Shown here: positions 1 to 6,946 of the stretch, in pieces
Layout of the letters: every line of letters begins with the position of its first letter
Numbering within the stretch: the first letter of the stretch is position 1
Source: Bryobacteraceae bacterium
GTDB taxonomy: Bacteria > Acidobacteriota > Terriglobia > Bryobacterales > Bryobacteraceae
Assembly (NCBI GenBank): GCA_030039005.1
Contig: JASHQT010000172.1
Location: 1-7,872, forward strand
DNA: 7,872 bases
Direction of reading: 5' to 3'
Translations under genes and position numbers: made by a program
The notes under the pieces: model-generated
Seen by the model: only the letters and a program-made list of their open reading frames with translations
Told to the model about the DNA's origin: nothing
The model's database searches: none

Positions 1-34
1 CGAACAGCGTGAGCAGTAATTTCGTCGCATTCAT
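1..34 (-). CDS. 5' end of a gene leaving the left edge (partial, probable exported protein)
   Basis: Read on the minus strand, an ATG at 34-32 opens a frame that stays open to the window edge, giving MNATKLLLTLF. A basic residue followed by a leucine-rich stretch is how a Sec signal peptide begins, so an exported or membrane product is likely, though only eleven residues are visible. The start is supported by a strong purine-rich ribosome binding site (GGGAGGGGA, bases 49-41 of the minus strand) six bases upstream. A second ATG at 30-28 is out of frame with the first. The gene is divergent from the sigma factor at 423. Nothing can be said about its function. Confidence 0.5.
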   Translation of the reverse strand, partial: MNATKLLLTLF

Positions 35-422
35 GGATAATCCCCTCCCAGGATTCGAATGGTTACGTTTTTCGCGCCCTATTCACCCACGAAAATCGCA
101 GGCCGGAGTCCACTCGGCAGGGTGTTTGTTTGCGCAGAGTTGCGGCTTCGGCGCCTCTTGAAAAGGGCAGGACTCTCCTAAATTTCGTGAAGACGACTCT
201 CGCGTGCGCTTGTCTTTCATCTGAAACTACCTATCGCAGTCCGCGGGCCTGCTGCCACGCTTGTTTGCTCCGACACCTCAGGCCGCGCCCGGCAAGCTGC
301 GTCCCGATATCTCGTGGATCTCTGATGTCGCAGGGAGTCTGCTTGTTCGGAAGTCATTCTTGCATCAATTGCCTGCATTCGGCGTGCGCTTTGCATTGGT
401 GACAAGTGAAGGGAAATGAGCC
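35..422. other. Divergent intergenic region without a convincing gene
   Basis: This 388-base stretch separates the minus-strand gene at the left edge from the plus-strand sigma factor. It must hold the promoters of both. An open frame at 130-402 (plus) would encode 90 residues, but the composition is rich in Cys, Arg, Ser and His in no recognisable pattern, and it has no good ribosome binding site, so I do not call it. A weak promoter-like pair on the plus strand is TTGAAA at 158-163 and TAAATT at 179-184. Its 15-base spacer is shorter than ideal and it lies about 240 bases before the sigma start, so support is poor. I see no riboswitch, tRNA or strong terminator. Confidence 0.5.
411..414 (+). 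promoter_or_regulatory. Ribosome binding site fixing the original sigma factor start
   Basis: GGGA, within the longer AAGGGAAA, lies eight bases before ATG 423. This is normal spacing. It makes 423 the natural start of the sigma gene, so the in-frame TAA at 531 falls inside the coding frame rather than upstream of it. An ATG at 416-418 is in another frame and stops after sixteen codons. Confidence 0.6.
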
Positions 423-530
423 ATGTGGACTGTTCAAGACGCCACGAGCAACAGCACGGACCGTGAGCTCGTGGCAAGCGCTCGCGCTGGAAGCCGAGAG
501 GCGATGGAGGAGTTGATCGGGCGTCATTAT

Positions 531-533
531 TAA
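531..533 (+). other. In-frame TAA inside sigma region 2
   Basis: The codons around it read CAT TAT TAA ACG TGC. In sigma factors of this type this position lies in the first helix of region 2 and normally carries an ordinary, often polar, residue. A single base change from AAA, CAA, GAA, TAC or TAT would create it. Both flanks match the family in the same frame, so the TAA is the only lesion seen. Confidence 0.85.
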
Positions 534-545
534 ACGTGCGTCCGA

Positions 546-1070
546 GTGGCGTCTCGAATCCTCGGCGATCGCATCGAGGCGCAAGACCAGGTTCAAAATG
601 CGTGCGCGAAGGCCTTTGAGCGGCTTGATCAATACGAAGGGCATGCCGAATTCCGTACCTGGCTCTGCCGCATCGTCTCCAATCAATGCTTGATGGTGCT
701 GCGAACACGGCGACAAAGACAGTTCTTTTTCCTTGACGCGGATTGGGTGCGAGAGAGCGGCTGTTCCATCGTATTGAAGGCGCGAGGACTCAATGCCGAA
801 CAACAGATCCTGGAGCGGGAAGCTATGGAATTGCTTCAAAGGGAAATGCGCCGTATTCCTTCTTCTTTGAGGACAGTGCTGCTGCTGCGGCATGTGGATG
901 AGCTCAATCTGCAAGACATCGCCCGGCGCTTGGATCTAAGCGTGGCGGCGGCGAAGTCACGGTTGCAACGCGCGCGGGGCGAGCTTCGCAACCGGATGTT
1001 CCAGTGCTACGGAATGGACCCGACTACACGCCGCACTCTACCGCGTAGAGCGACTGAACGGGCCGCCTAA
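546..1070 (+). CDS. Surviving sigma-70 factor frame (region 2 core to region 4), N-truncated if translated
   Basis: This is the uninterrupted part of the sigma gene, 174 residues from a GTG twelve bases after the TAA. It retains region 2.2 (residues 11-27), the -10 recognition and melting part (36-55), a linker (56-95) and region 4 with the helix-turn-helix at about 120-147, ending in a basic tail. It lacks the first helix of region 2, so normal core binding is doubtful. There is no classical ribosome binding site close to GTG 546; the nearest GGAGG (507-511) is 34 bases upstream. Translation would therefore depend on re-initiation by ribosomes stopping at 531. A gene finder would probably call this frame as the gene. 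I regard it as the 3' part of the interrupted gene at 423. Confidence 0.5.
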   Translation: MASRILGDRIEAQDQVQNACAKAFERLDQYEGHAEFRTWLCRIVSNQCLMVLRTRRQRQFFFLDADWVRESGCSIVLKARGLNAEQQILEREAMELLQREMRRIPSSLRTVLLLRHVDELNLQDIARRLDLSVAAAKSRLQRARGELRNRMFQCYGMDPTTRRTLPRRATERAA

Positions 1071-1099
1071 TCCCTGCTCGGCTACGAATTGAGCTTAAG
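1071..1099. other. Convergent gap with two perfect palindromes
   Basis: The sigma gene and the kinase gene end only 29 bases apart. Two back-to-back perfect palindromes sit at the kinase stop codon: AGCTTAAGCT at 1092-1101 and GCGGCCGGCCGC at 1103-1114, the latter within the last kinase codons. They are loop-less inverted repeats without a T-run on either strand, so they do not look like a standard intrinsic terminator. They may slow polymerase from either side, but that is conjecture. Confidence 0.4.
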
Positions 1100-3949
1100 C
1101 TAGCGGCCGGCCGCGCGCGCCACCATGATTTCGCCGTTCTCTTCGTCTAACTCAGATAAGATCAGGCTCTTCGTCGCCGGATTAAAAGTGAGACTCTTTG
1201 TATCGATGAAGAGGGGTTTCTGCAGTTCTCTCACGGTTTCGATCTTTTCTGTCGCGAAACGGTAGAAGACGATCGATGGGGCTGAGCGTTCCAATCCGGC
1301 AAAATAGATGCCCTCGTCGCTGATGGCCCAATGACGATTTACGTTGTATTCGCCCGTCCCTGGAACCAGCGCTTCGGGCCCGCCCGTAACAGGCATTTGG
1401 TAGATGCCCAGCTCTGGCGCTGAGGGGATAAAGTACAGAGTCCGCCCGTCCGGCGACTCAAAGGCCTGACGGCCGCCCCGGGTGGTTACGGGAATCGCCC
1501 GGCCGCCTTCCACGGGGCGTTTCCAGATCCGGACTTCGCCGCCGTGGTCTGAGTTGAAGTACACGTAGCGTCCATCGCGCGACCAGGTAGGCATCCGTTC
1601 TTCGTCGGAATTGACGTCCAGCAGGCGAGGTGGGCCGCCGACGGCGTCGACGATCATAATCGCCGAATGACCGTTCGGACGGGCGTCGAACGCGATCCGC
1701 CGGCCGTCGGGAGACCAAGACGGCGATCCGGCCGGCCTTCCCAGAAGACGGCCACCAAAATCTTGGCCCAAATGCGTTCTTTGCACTGGCGCACTGCCAT
1801 CTGCATTGGCGATCCAGATCTCCCAAGAACCCGTGCGGGTGGAAGACCACACTAGCGATCGGCCATCCGGGGAAATGTCGGGATCGATGTTGACCCCTGC
1901 TGCCGCAGTAAGCTGCAGCGGCTGCGCGCGCGAGTTCGTCACTGGCACGCTCCAAAGATTTATGTGATAGATCGGAGTCGCATATAGCACCATACTGCCG
2001 TCCTTGGAGGCCGAAGGGCTGGTGATCATGTTTCCGGTAACAGCGAGTGGCACAGGCTCCTTGGTGTTCAACGGTTCCATCCACAGCCGGAACCCGCCCG
2101 CGCGGTTGGATGAGAACAGCAGCGTCTTGTCGCCGGCTCCCCAGCTGATGCCCCGAATGTCTTGACCATCGCTGGTCATGCGCTCTTCGGCCCCGCGCTT
2201 CAGATCCAGCACGAACACGTCGCAGACTCCCGCACTCCTTTGGCGCGAGAACGCGAGTGTCGATCCATCCTGAGAGAGAGAGGGGTAGAAATCGTGAGCA
2301 GCATTCGGATGCGTGAGTTGCTTTCTCTGACCTGTATTCAGCGATATTTGCCACAGCGGCGTTCCCGAAGACGCACCTTGGCTATCAGACACGATCAAGG
2401 ACTCTCCGTCAGCCGCCCACACCGGTCCCGGAACACCAGCCGTATATAGTGGATCAGATCTCCAGTTGAAGAAGTCTCTCAGATCGATCTGCGTGACTTT
2501 GCGCTCGATACCACCCGCCGCCGGGATCACCATCACGTCGAGACCGCGCTGGGAAACCCTGAGAAAGGCTAGCCACCTGCCGTCGCGCGACCATGCGGGG
2601 TGCAGATCGCTGGCCGGGTCGCGCGTGAGCCGCAGCGGCGGTCCGCCGTTCAAGTCGGTGACGTAAATGTCGAAGTTTTTCTGGTTGCCGTCCGCGACAA
2701 ATGCGACTCGGGCGCCATCGGGCGATAAGGCGGGATCGAGTTCCTTGCCAACGCTGTTGCCTGTCAGGGGGCTGACGAGAAAGTCCGGCGGAGCCACAGG
2801 TGAGGCATGCCGGACCCGCACACCAATCCAGACGCCGGCGACAATAACCAGGCAAGCGATAGCGACCGTGACCCAGCGCAACGCGCCCTTGAAGCTGGCG
2901 GCCGGCCGCTTGCCGGGCAACACTCCGTTTGAAACGTTGGCGAGTCCGGGCGCGGAATCGTATTCGGCCAAGGCCTGGGCAACGGATTCGGCGCTCGGAC
3001 GTTTTGCCGGGTCTTTGGCAAGCATCGCTAGGATGACCGCATTAAAATGCTCGGGCAGCGCGGAATTCAATTTGGATGGTGGTTGAGGTTCGGCGGCTGT
3101 GATGGCTTGCAGGGTCTCAAAAGGAGACTTAGCGTCAAATGGATGCCGGCCGGTGGCTAACTCGTAGAGTATGAGGCCAAAGGAGAATACATCGGTTGCA
3201 CCGTTCAATACTTCGCCTTTGCACTGCTCCGGGGACATGTACCGCCAGGTACCGGCAAACGCCCCAGATACCGATGTCCAGGCCTTCTGACCTTCTCCAG
3301 AATGAAACCATCGAGCCAACCCGAAATCCAGGACTTTGACCCGTCCGTCTGGCCCCAGCATCACGTTCTCCGGCTTCAAGTCCCGATGCACGACTCCAGC
3401 CGCATGCGCCGCCGCGAGAGCTTCGGCGATCTGGCGGCCGATCTTCGAAAGCTGACGCACAGGAATTGGCGTCCCGCAAAGCTGCCTCAGCGGCAAGCCC
3501 GGAACCAACTCCATGGCGATAGCGATGGTGGATTCGGCGCGAATCACCTCGTAAATTGTGACGATATTCGGATGATTTAACGCGGAAGCCGTTCTCGCTT
3601 CACGAACAAATCGTTCTGCGGCGCCTTCCAGCCCGACCGATTCGAGGTTGAGAAACTTCAGGGCCACTGTGCGTTCGAGTTCGATGTCGCGTGCGGCGTA
3701 CACGTCCCCCATGCCTCCGCGGCCAAGAAGTTCGGTGATGACAAAATGACCGATCGTAGCGCCTACGCGGTCGCGCGGCTCGGCCGGCTGCTCGAACGCC
3801 TCGGTCAGCATCAGCACTTGACGGATGACATCGGGATTTGAGCCCGAAGACTCGAGAAAAGCGAGCCGTTGACTCTTAGGGAACTTTACGGCTGCCTGAG
3901 CGAGTTCCAGGACGTTTCGCCACTCATCCTCATTTAAAGTTCCAGACAT
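1100..3949 (-). CDS. Transmembrane Ser/Thr protein kinase with C-terminal TolB/PD40 beta-propeller
   Basis: A 949-residue receptor-like kinase of the PknB (Hanks-type) family. Residues 1-60 are a helical lead-in common in acidobacterial kinases. The kinase domain spans about 66-330. All key residues are present: glycine loop GRGGMG (76-81), ATP lysine K98, helix-C E117, HRDLKPEN (188-195) with catalytic D190, DFG (208-210), GTWRYMSPE (233-241), D253 and R317. It is an RD kinase and should be active. One membrane span lies at about 358-378. The rest is predicted to be extracytoplasmic and carries about ten PD40 repeats of the type PxWSxDGxxLAF (near 405, 450, 508, 555, 599, 645, 689, 743, 786, 830), with degenerate ones near 873 and 919. 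In the family such propellers are thought to sense or bind partners. The start is the first ATG; its binding site is weak (GGCGG) but the next in-frame Met, residue 47, would cut into the N-terminal region. Substrate and ligand are unknown. Confidence 0.93.
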   Translation of the reverse strand: MSGTLNEDEWRNVLELAQAAVKFPKSQRLAFLESSGSNPDVIRQVLMLTEAFEQPAEPRDRVGATIGHFVITELLGRGGMGDVYAARDIELERTVALKFLNLESVGLEGAAERFVREARTASALNHPNIVTIYEVIRAESTIAIAMELVPGLPLRQLCGTPIPVRQLSKIGRQIAEALAAAHAAGVVHRDLKPENVMLGPDGRVKVLDFGLARWFHSGEGQKAWTSVSGAFAGTWRYMSPEQCKGEVLNGATDVFSFGLILYELATGRHPFDAKSPFETLQAITAAEPQPPSKLNSALPEHFNAVILAMLAKDPAKRPSAESVAQALAEYDSAPGLANVSNGVLPGKRPAASFKGALRWVTVAIACLVIVAGVWIGVRVRHASPVAPPDFLVSPLTGNSVGKELDPALSPDGARVAFVADGNQKNFDIYVTDLNGGPPLRLTRDPASDLHPAWSRDGRWLAFLRVSQRGLDVMVIPAAGGIERKVTQIDLRDFFNWRSDPLYTAGVPGPVWAADGESLIVSDSQGASSGTPLWQISLNTGQRKQLTHPNAAHDFYPSLSQDGSTLAFSRQRSAGVCDVFVLDLKRGAEERMTSDGQDIRGISWGAGDKTLLFSSNRAGGFRLWMEPLNTKEPVPLAVTGNMITSPSASKDGSMVLYATPIYHINLWSVPVTNSRAQPLQLTAAAGVNIDPDISPDGRSLVWSSTRTGSWEIWIANADGSAPVQRTHLGQDFGGRLLGRPAGSPSWSPDGRRIAFDARPNGHSAIMIVDAVGGPPRLLDVNSDEERMPTWSRDGRYVYFNSDHGGEVRIWKRPVEGGRAIPVTTRGGRQAFESPDGRTLYFIPSAPELGIYQMPVTGGPEALVPGTGEYNVNRHWAISDEGIYFAGLERSAPSIVFYRFATEKIETVRELQKPLFIDTKSLTFNPATKSLILSELDEENGEIMVARAAGR

Positions 3950-4266
3950 CTGCGCCGCCGGTTAATTGGGCCATCCCCTTTCATCCACCGGCGCGCGAAC
4001 GGCTAATGGCGAAAGGCGCTTGGTGTGCACAACCAGTGTGAAGGTACGCAATCTCCTCGGCAGTTCGCGCTTCGTCAACTTTCGCGCTGGCATCGTGGTT
4101 CCGACCGCGAGAAGGCGCCACACTCGAACTCCGTCCAGGGAAACATTCCAACCGGTTAGATGACACCCATTATAACGGAAAGCCCAACTTGCTCACGGGG
4201 ATTGCACCTCTGTTGCGCCGGTTCTTCCGAAGATTCTTCTCCCGGGGCGAACTGCCTGCTCGCGAA
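3950..4266. other. Intergenic spacer upstream of the kinase
   Basis: These 317 bases lie between the stop of the kelch gene and the start of the kinase, both on the minus strand. Short open frames here (about 60 residues, both strands) have no recognisable sequence or ribosome binding site. Visible structure includes an 8-base direct repeat TTCGCGCT at 4064-4071 and 4081-4088, a TGTGCACA palindrome at 4024-4031, and interleaved TCTTC/GAAGA repeats near 4225-4245. I see no strong GC hairpin followed by a T-run behind the kelch gene, so a terminator is not demonstrated. Confidence 0.5.
4169..4174 (-). promoter_or_regulatory. Consensus -10 box (TATAAT), possible kinase promoter
   Basis: The minus strand reads TATAAT at 4174-4169, a perfect -10 hexamer, in an otherwise GC-rich context. 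The position 17 bases upstream has no good -35 hexamer, so the match may be chance. If used, it would give the kinase mRNA a leader of about 210 bases and allow it to be expressed independently of the kelch gene. Confidence 0.25.
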
Positions 4267-6855
4267 TCAATACGTCGTGCCGATCAATGTGGCTGTCAGA
4301 CCGGTTCGCGGGGTCGTCATGTTGCCAGCTGGCGCAAAAGTGCTTGTCGCCGGGTCGAAGAGCTCGATCAGCTTGCCGCCGCTGGAGCCGGTTGCCTCGA
4401 CCACTCCGCCCGCGAAGAGCACCATTCCGTCGTTGGAGGTATTGGTATTGAGAAGGAACGTCGCGTTCGGTTTGTCGCGTTGTTCCGTCATGTCTACGGG
4501 GGCGGCGGAGAACGTTTCGGAACTGGGGTCGAATAGCTCAGCGGTGTTGGCTCCATTGAACCCACCGGCCACGAGAACTTGACCGTTGACGAGGGAGACC
4601 GCCGACGCATAACGCCGGGGCACAGTCATGGGACTCAGGGTGTAAGTGAATTGATTGCTGTTTGGACTGAACAGCTCAGCGGTCTTGGTGGGGTCATAGT
4701 AAGGGTTGAATCCGCCCGCAATCAGGACCTGCCCTGTTGTGAGCAGCGTCGCGGATTGCGCTTGGCGTCCTTCATGCAGGTTGCCTACCTGGCTCCATTG
4801 CATGGTCGTGGGATCGAAAATCTCCGCTTCGCCGATGCCTATGGTGCGGCCTTGTGAGAGAGCCCCCCCCACCACAAGAATGCGCCCATCGGCCAGGGAA
4901 GTTGCTGTGTGGCGCATGCGGCCCACATGCATTGGAGATAAGCTCGTAAATGTGTTCGTAACGGGATTATAGAGTTCTGCGCTACTCAGCGCGTTGCCGT
5001 TTTGGCCGGCTCCCCCAGCGATCAACACGTCACCAGCAAGCGGTCCAGTCTTAAAGAGCGTAGCCGTGTGTTCCGCCCGGGCTGCGATCATCGAAGGTCC
5101 GGGGCTGAACTGACCGGTGGCTGGGTTGTAAATTTCCACACTGGATTGCGGTGACGAACTCTGATCATAGCCGCCGGTTACCAGGACGCTGCCATCGGCG
5201 AGCTGTGTCGCCGTGTGCAGCTGGCGCGGATTCGCCATGGATCCGGTCAAAACACTGGTGTCGGTAGCGGGATTCCACAACTCCGCCGAAGTCAAAGTTT
5301 GCCCGTTCCAGTTCTTACCGCCTGCCAAGAGAACGCGAGGAGAAACTCCGGTCGCGATATTGACTTGCAGGATCAACGGCCCTTTCACCACGGACCCTGC
5401 CGCATACGCGGGATTGGTATCAAATTCGATCGTGCCTTGAGAGCCGGGCGCCGCGCCGTTGGCGCTGATTGTCAAATAGCCGGGACCGGTGCCATGGCTT
5501 TGCGAAATGCTGAGCCCCGACGTGCCCGGCCCAAAACCCGCGGTCCAGGCAAGATCGCCGGCGCGCGACTCCGCGGGTACCCAAGGACTGTCCGGAATAT
5601 GGGCCTCCAAGTAAACGTAGGCCTTGCCTTTAGGCAAAAGGGTGATTGAGTTCGTGCTGATGGTGAATATAGGCGCCATTAGGGGAACTACGTTGTAGGG
5701 CGAGGAGAGACTATTAGAGTGATTGCACCCCACACGGCCAGAACAGTCGCCGCCTGGGTTGTAAAATATGTTATCTACTCGGGTGCGCGCGATGACGGAG
5801 AACTCGCTCGTCCCTTCCGGAACCTGGTAGATGCTCGCGTTGTGGCTCTGGAAGTACTGGCTATCGGTTTGTGTTTGCCGATTCGGTGAAGATCCGGTGG
5901 TGCCAAAGTTTTCTACCCAGCTAGATTCCTTGGCGTCCATGTTGATAAAGGCATCGGTGCTTACTCTCTGCTGGCCCCAGGCCACCGTATACTCGACCCC
6001 GACGAACGGCGCAACTCCTCCAAGACCTCCGCCGATGGTGAGTTGTCCCTCGTCGCCCTGAGGGCTACTTGGCGACACAGCGAAGAGTTGAAAGTTCGGA
6101 TTACTGTTGAACGGGGCAGCCAGCGATGTCTGAAAATCTCGGCGATGTGTGACCCAGCCACACGCGGTGGTGAGGTTGCTATTCGTGCACCCTTGAAAAT
6201 TAGGCGCTGAAGCGGGATCCCGCGCAATGAGATACCAGTCCCTGTTGGGATCGGTATCGTTCAGCCGATAAGTGCGGATATTTTCGTAGTGAGTGCCGGA
6301 CTCGAAAACAGACGAGTGCTGGATGCGCAGAAGAGGTGTGTAGTCTCCGGCGAGCGGCTCCGGCGTCGAAGAGGTCGAGGACAGGGATAGTTCTTGATCT
6401 TCCCATTGCTGCAGGGCGTCGCTGCATGCCTGCTGATAATCCTGCGCAGTGCTCGTTGCGGAAGCCGGGACGGTATAACAAGTGAACTCATCGAGGACGT
6501 TGTCCGAGCCCAAATGCACGGCCATGATGCTAAGCTGGTTGGCCTGCTGCGGGGATCCCGTAGCCGTACCCGCGAAGTCAGTTTCACCTGTGTCCGGCAC
6601 AATTGGCAGGTCGAGTAAGCCGTCGAAGTCCTCCCAATCTGCGCCATTCATAACAATGATGGAACCTTCCCCTAAGGCTTCGCGCGCCGAGACGAGCGCT
6701 TCGGGGGTTGGGTCACTCGCCAGAGTAATGGTCGTGGGGCTGGGCCCGGTCTGAGCTGGCACACGCGGTGTGAGCAGCAGGATCGTCCCTATAAAGAGGA
6801 ACGGTATGCCAAGCAGGCGCCTTGGTCTGGGGCGATATGGATATGCCTTTGTCAT
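4267..6855 (-). CDS. Secreted kelch-propeller protein with BACON-like domain and unidentified N-terminal region
   Basis: An 862-residue exported protein. The signal peptide is clear: a basic start (YRPRPRR, 7-13), a hydrophobic core (14-29) and a likely cleavage near VPAQ (32-35). Residues 36-395 are not a family I recognise. They hold six cysteines (126, 144, 223, 232, 371, 377), whose spacing suggests three disulfides, and a Gly-rich beta-type stretch at 270-300. Residues about 396-502 resemble an Ig-like/BACON domain. Residues 506-862 are seven kelch repeats, each with a VLxAGG-like strand (508, 557, 610, 659, 710, 760, 812), a following AELxxP strand and usually an RxxHTAT-like strand; seven blades make a complete propeller that ends the protein. 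Such propellers usually bind proteins or glycans; no galactose oxidase copper site is claimed. The start at 6855 is preferred over one 33 codons upstream because of its ribosome binding site and the signal peptide. The kinase lies 317 bases downstream on the same strand. Confidence 0.85.
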   Translation of the reverse strand: MTKAYPYRPRPRRLLGIPFLFIGTILLLTPRVPAQTGPSPTTITLASDPTPEALVSAREALGEGSIIVMNGADWEDFDGLLDLPIVPDTGETDFAGTATGSPQQANQLSIMAVHLGSDNVLDEFTCYTVPASATSTAQDYQQACSDALQQWEDQELSLSSTSSTPEPLAGDYTPLLRIQHSSVFESGTHYENIRTYRLNDTDPNRDWYLIARDPASAPNFQGCTNSNLTTACGWVTHRRDFQTSLAAPFNSNPNFQLFAVSPSSPQGDEGQLTIGGGLGGVAPFVGVEYTVAWGQQRVSTDAFINMDAKESSWVENFGTTGSSPNRQTQTDSQYFQSHNASIYQVPEGTSEFSVIARTRVDNIFYNPGGDCSGRVGCNHSNSLSSPYNVVPLMAPIFTISTNSITLLPKGKAYVYLEAHIPDSPWVPAESRAGDLAWTAGFGPGTSGLSISQSHGTGPGYLTISANGAAPGSQGTIEFDTNPAYAAGSVVKGPLILQVNIATGVSPRVLLAGGKNWNGQTLTSAELWNPATDTSVLTGSMANPRQLHTATQLADGSVLVTGGYDQSSSPQSSVEIYNPATGQFSPGPSMIAARAEHTATLFKTGPLAGDVLIAGGAGQNGNALSSAELYNPVTNTFTSLSPMHVGRMRHTATSLADGRILVVGGALSQGRTIGIGEAEIFDPTTMQWSQVGNLHEGRQAQSATLLTTGQVLIAGGFNPYYDPTKTAELFSPNSNQFTYTLSPMTVPRRYASAVSLVNGQVLVAGGFNGANTAELFDPSSETFSAAPVDMTEQRDKPNATFLLNTNTSNDGMVLFAGGVVEATGSSGGKLIELFDPATSTFAPAGNMTTPRTGLTATLIGTTY
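4863..4870. repeat. C8 homopolymer (G8 on the coding strand) in the kelch gene
   Basis: Eight consecutive C residues on the plus strand read as GTG GGG GGG GCT in the kelch gene, encoding VGGA of the fourth kelch repeat. Runs of this length can slip during replication or be miscalled in sequencing. As given, the frame is intact on both sides. Confidence 0.8.
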
Positions 6856-6864
6856 GAGTTTACT

Positions 6865-6870
6865 TCTCCT
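6865..6870 (-). promoter_or_regulatory. Ribosome binding site of the kelch gene
   Basis: The minus strand reads AAAAGGAGA ending at 6865, nine bases before ATG 6855-6853. This near-perfect site decides the start in favour of 6855. The frame is open upstream to an ATG at 6954, but that extension is charged, would bury the signal peptide and has no comparable site. Confidence 0.8.
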
Positions 6871-6920
6871 TTTTTCTTCCCGATTGTCCGCGGTGGCTGA
6901 TTCCCGAGTCTTGCAAACCA

Positions 6921-6946
6921 CGTGAGTTGTTCGTTCGGGACTCACG
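6921..6946. repeat. Inverted repeat CGTGAGT-N12-ACTCACG
   Basis: Two perfect seven-base arms (6921-6927 and 6940-6946) flank a 12-base loop. It lies 66 bases upstream of the kelch start codon and could be an operator or an RNA hairpin in the kelch leader. It has no T-run on either side, so it is not a standard terminator. Confidence 0.4.

Larger units (their letters stand above)
423..1070 (+). pseudogene. ECF-type sigma-70 factor interrupted by one in-frame TAA
   Basis: Read through the stop, this is a 215-codon ECF-like sigma factor. Codons 1-36 begin MWTVQD and continue with RELVASARAGSREAMEELI, a typical opening of sigma region 2 (alternating small, acidic and hydrophobic residues). Codon 37 is TAA. 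Codons 38 onward continue the same domain without a frame change: RILGD, then the region 2.2 core (EAQDQVQNA), then region 2.3/2.4 (FRTWLCRIVSNQCL). A linker of about 40 residues follows, then region 4 (RRIPSSLRTVLLLRHVDEL and the helix-turn-helix LQDIARRLDLSVAAAKSRL). Family members direct RNA polymerase core to alternative promoters. No other frameshift or stop is visible, so decay, if real, is recent; a sequencing error is an equally good explanation. No anti-sigma gene lies downstream; the neighbour is the convergent kinase. The family call is confident and the pseudogene status less so. Confidence 0.7.

Noticed and set aside
40..65. GGATTCGAAT resembling a tRNA T-loop
   Set aside because: The flanking bases do not form a T stem on either strand, and no anticodon arm or acceptor stem is present.
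130..402. A 90-residue plus-strand open frame upstream of the sigma factor
   Set aside because: Composition is odd (many Cys, Ser, Arg, His), no motif or ribosome binding site is visible, and a long antisense frame covers the same region.
354..914. Antisense open frames across the sigma factor (minus strand, 163 and 186 residues)
   Set aside because: No family features; the plus strand carries clear sigma region 2 and region 4 signatures.
1458..2354. A 298-residue minus-strand open frame inside the kinase gene
   Set aside because: It is a shadow frame of the kinase, Arg/Ser/Gly-rich with no domain. The kinase frame carries all the PD40 motifs here.
4960..5650. Repeated short motifs along the kelch gene that might be DNA repeats
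   Set aside because: They are the protein-level kelch repeats, with diverged codons, and not recent DNA duplications.
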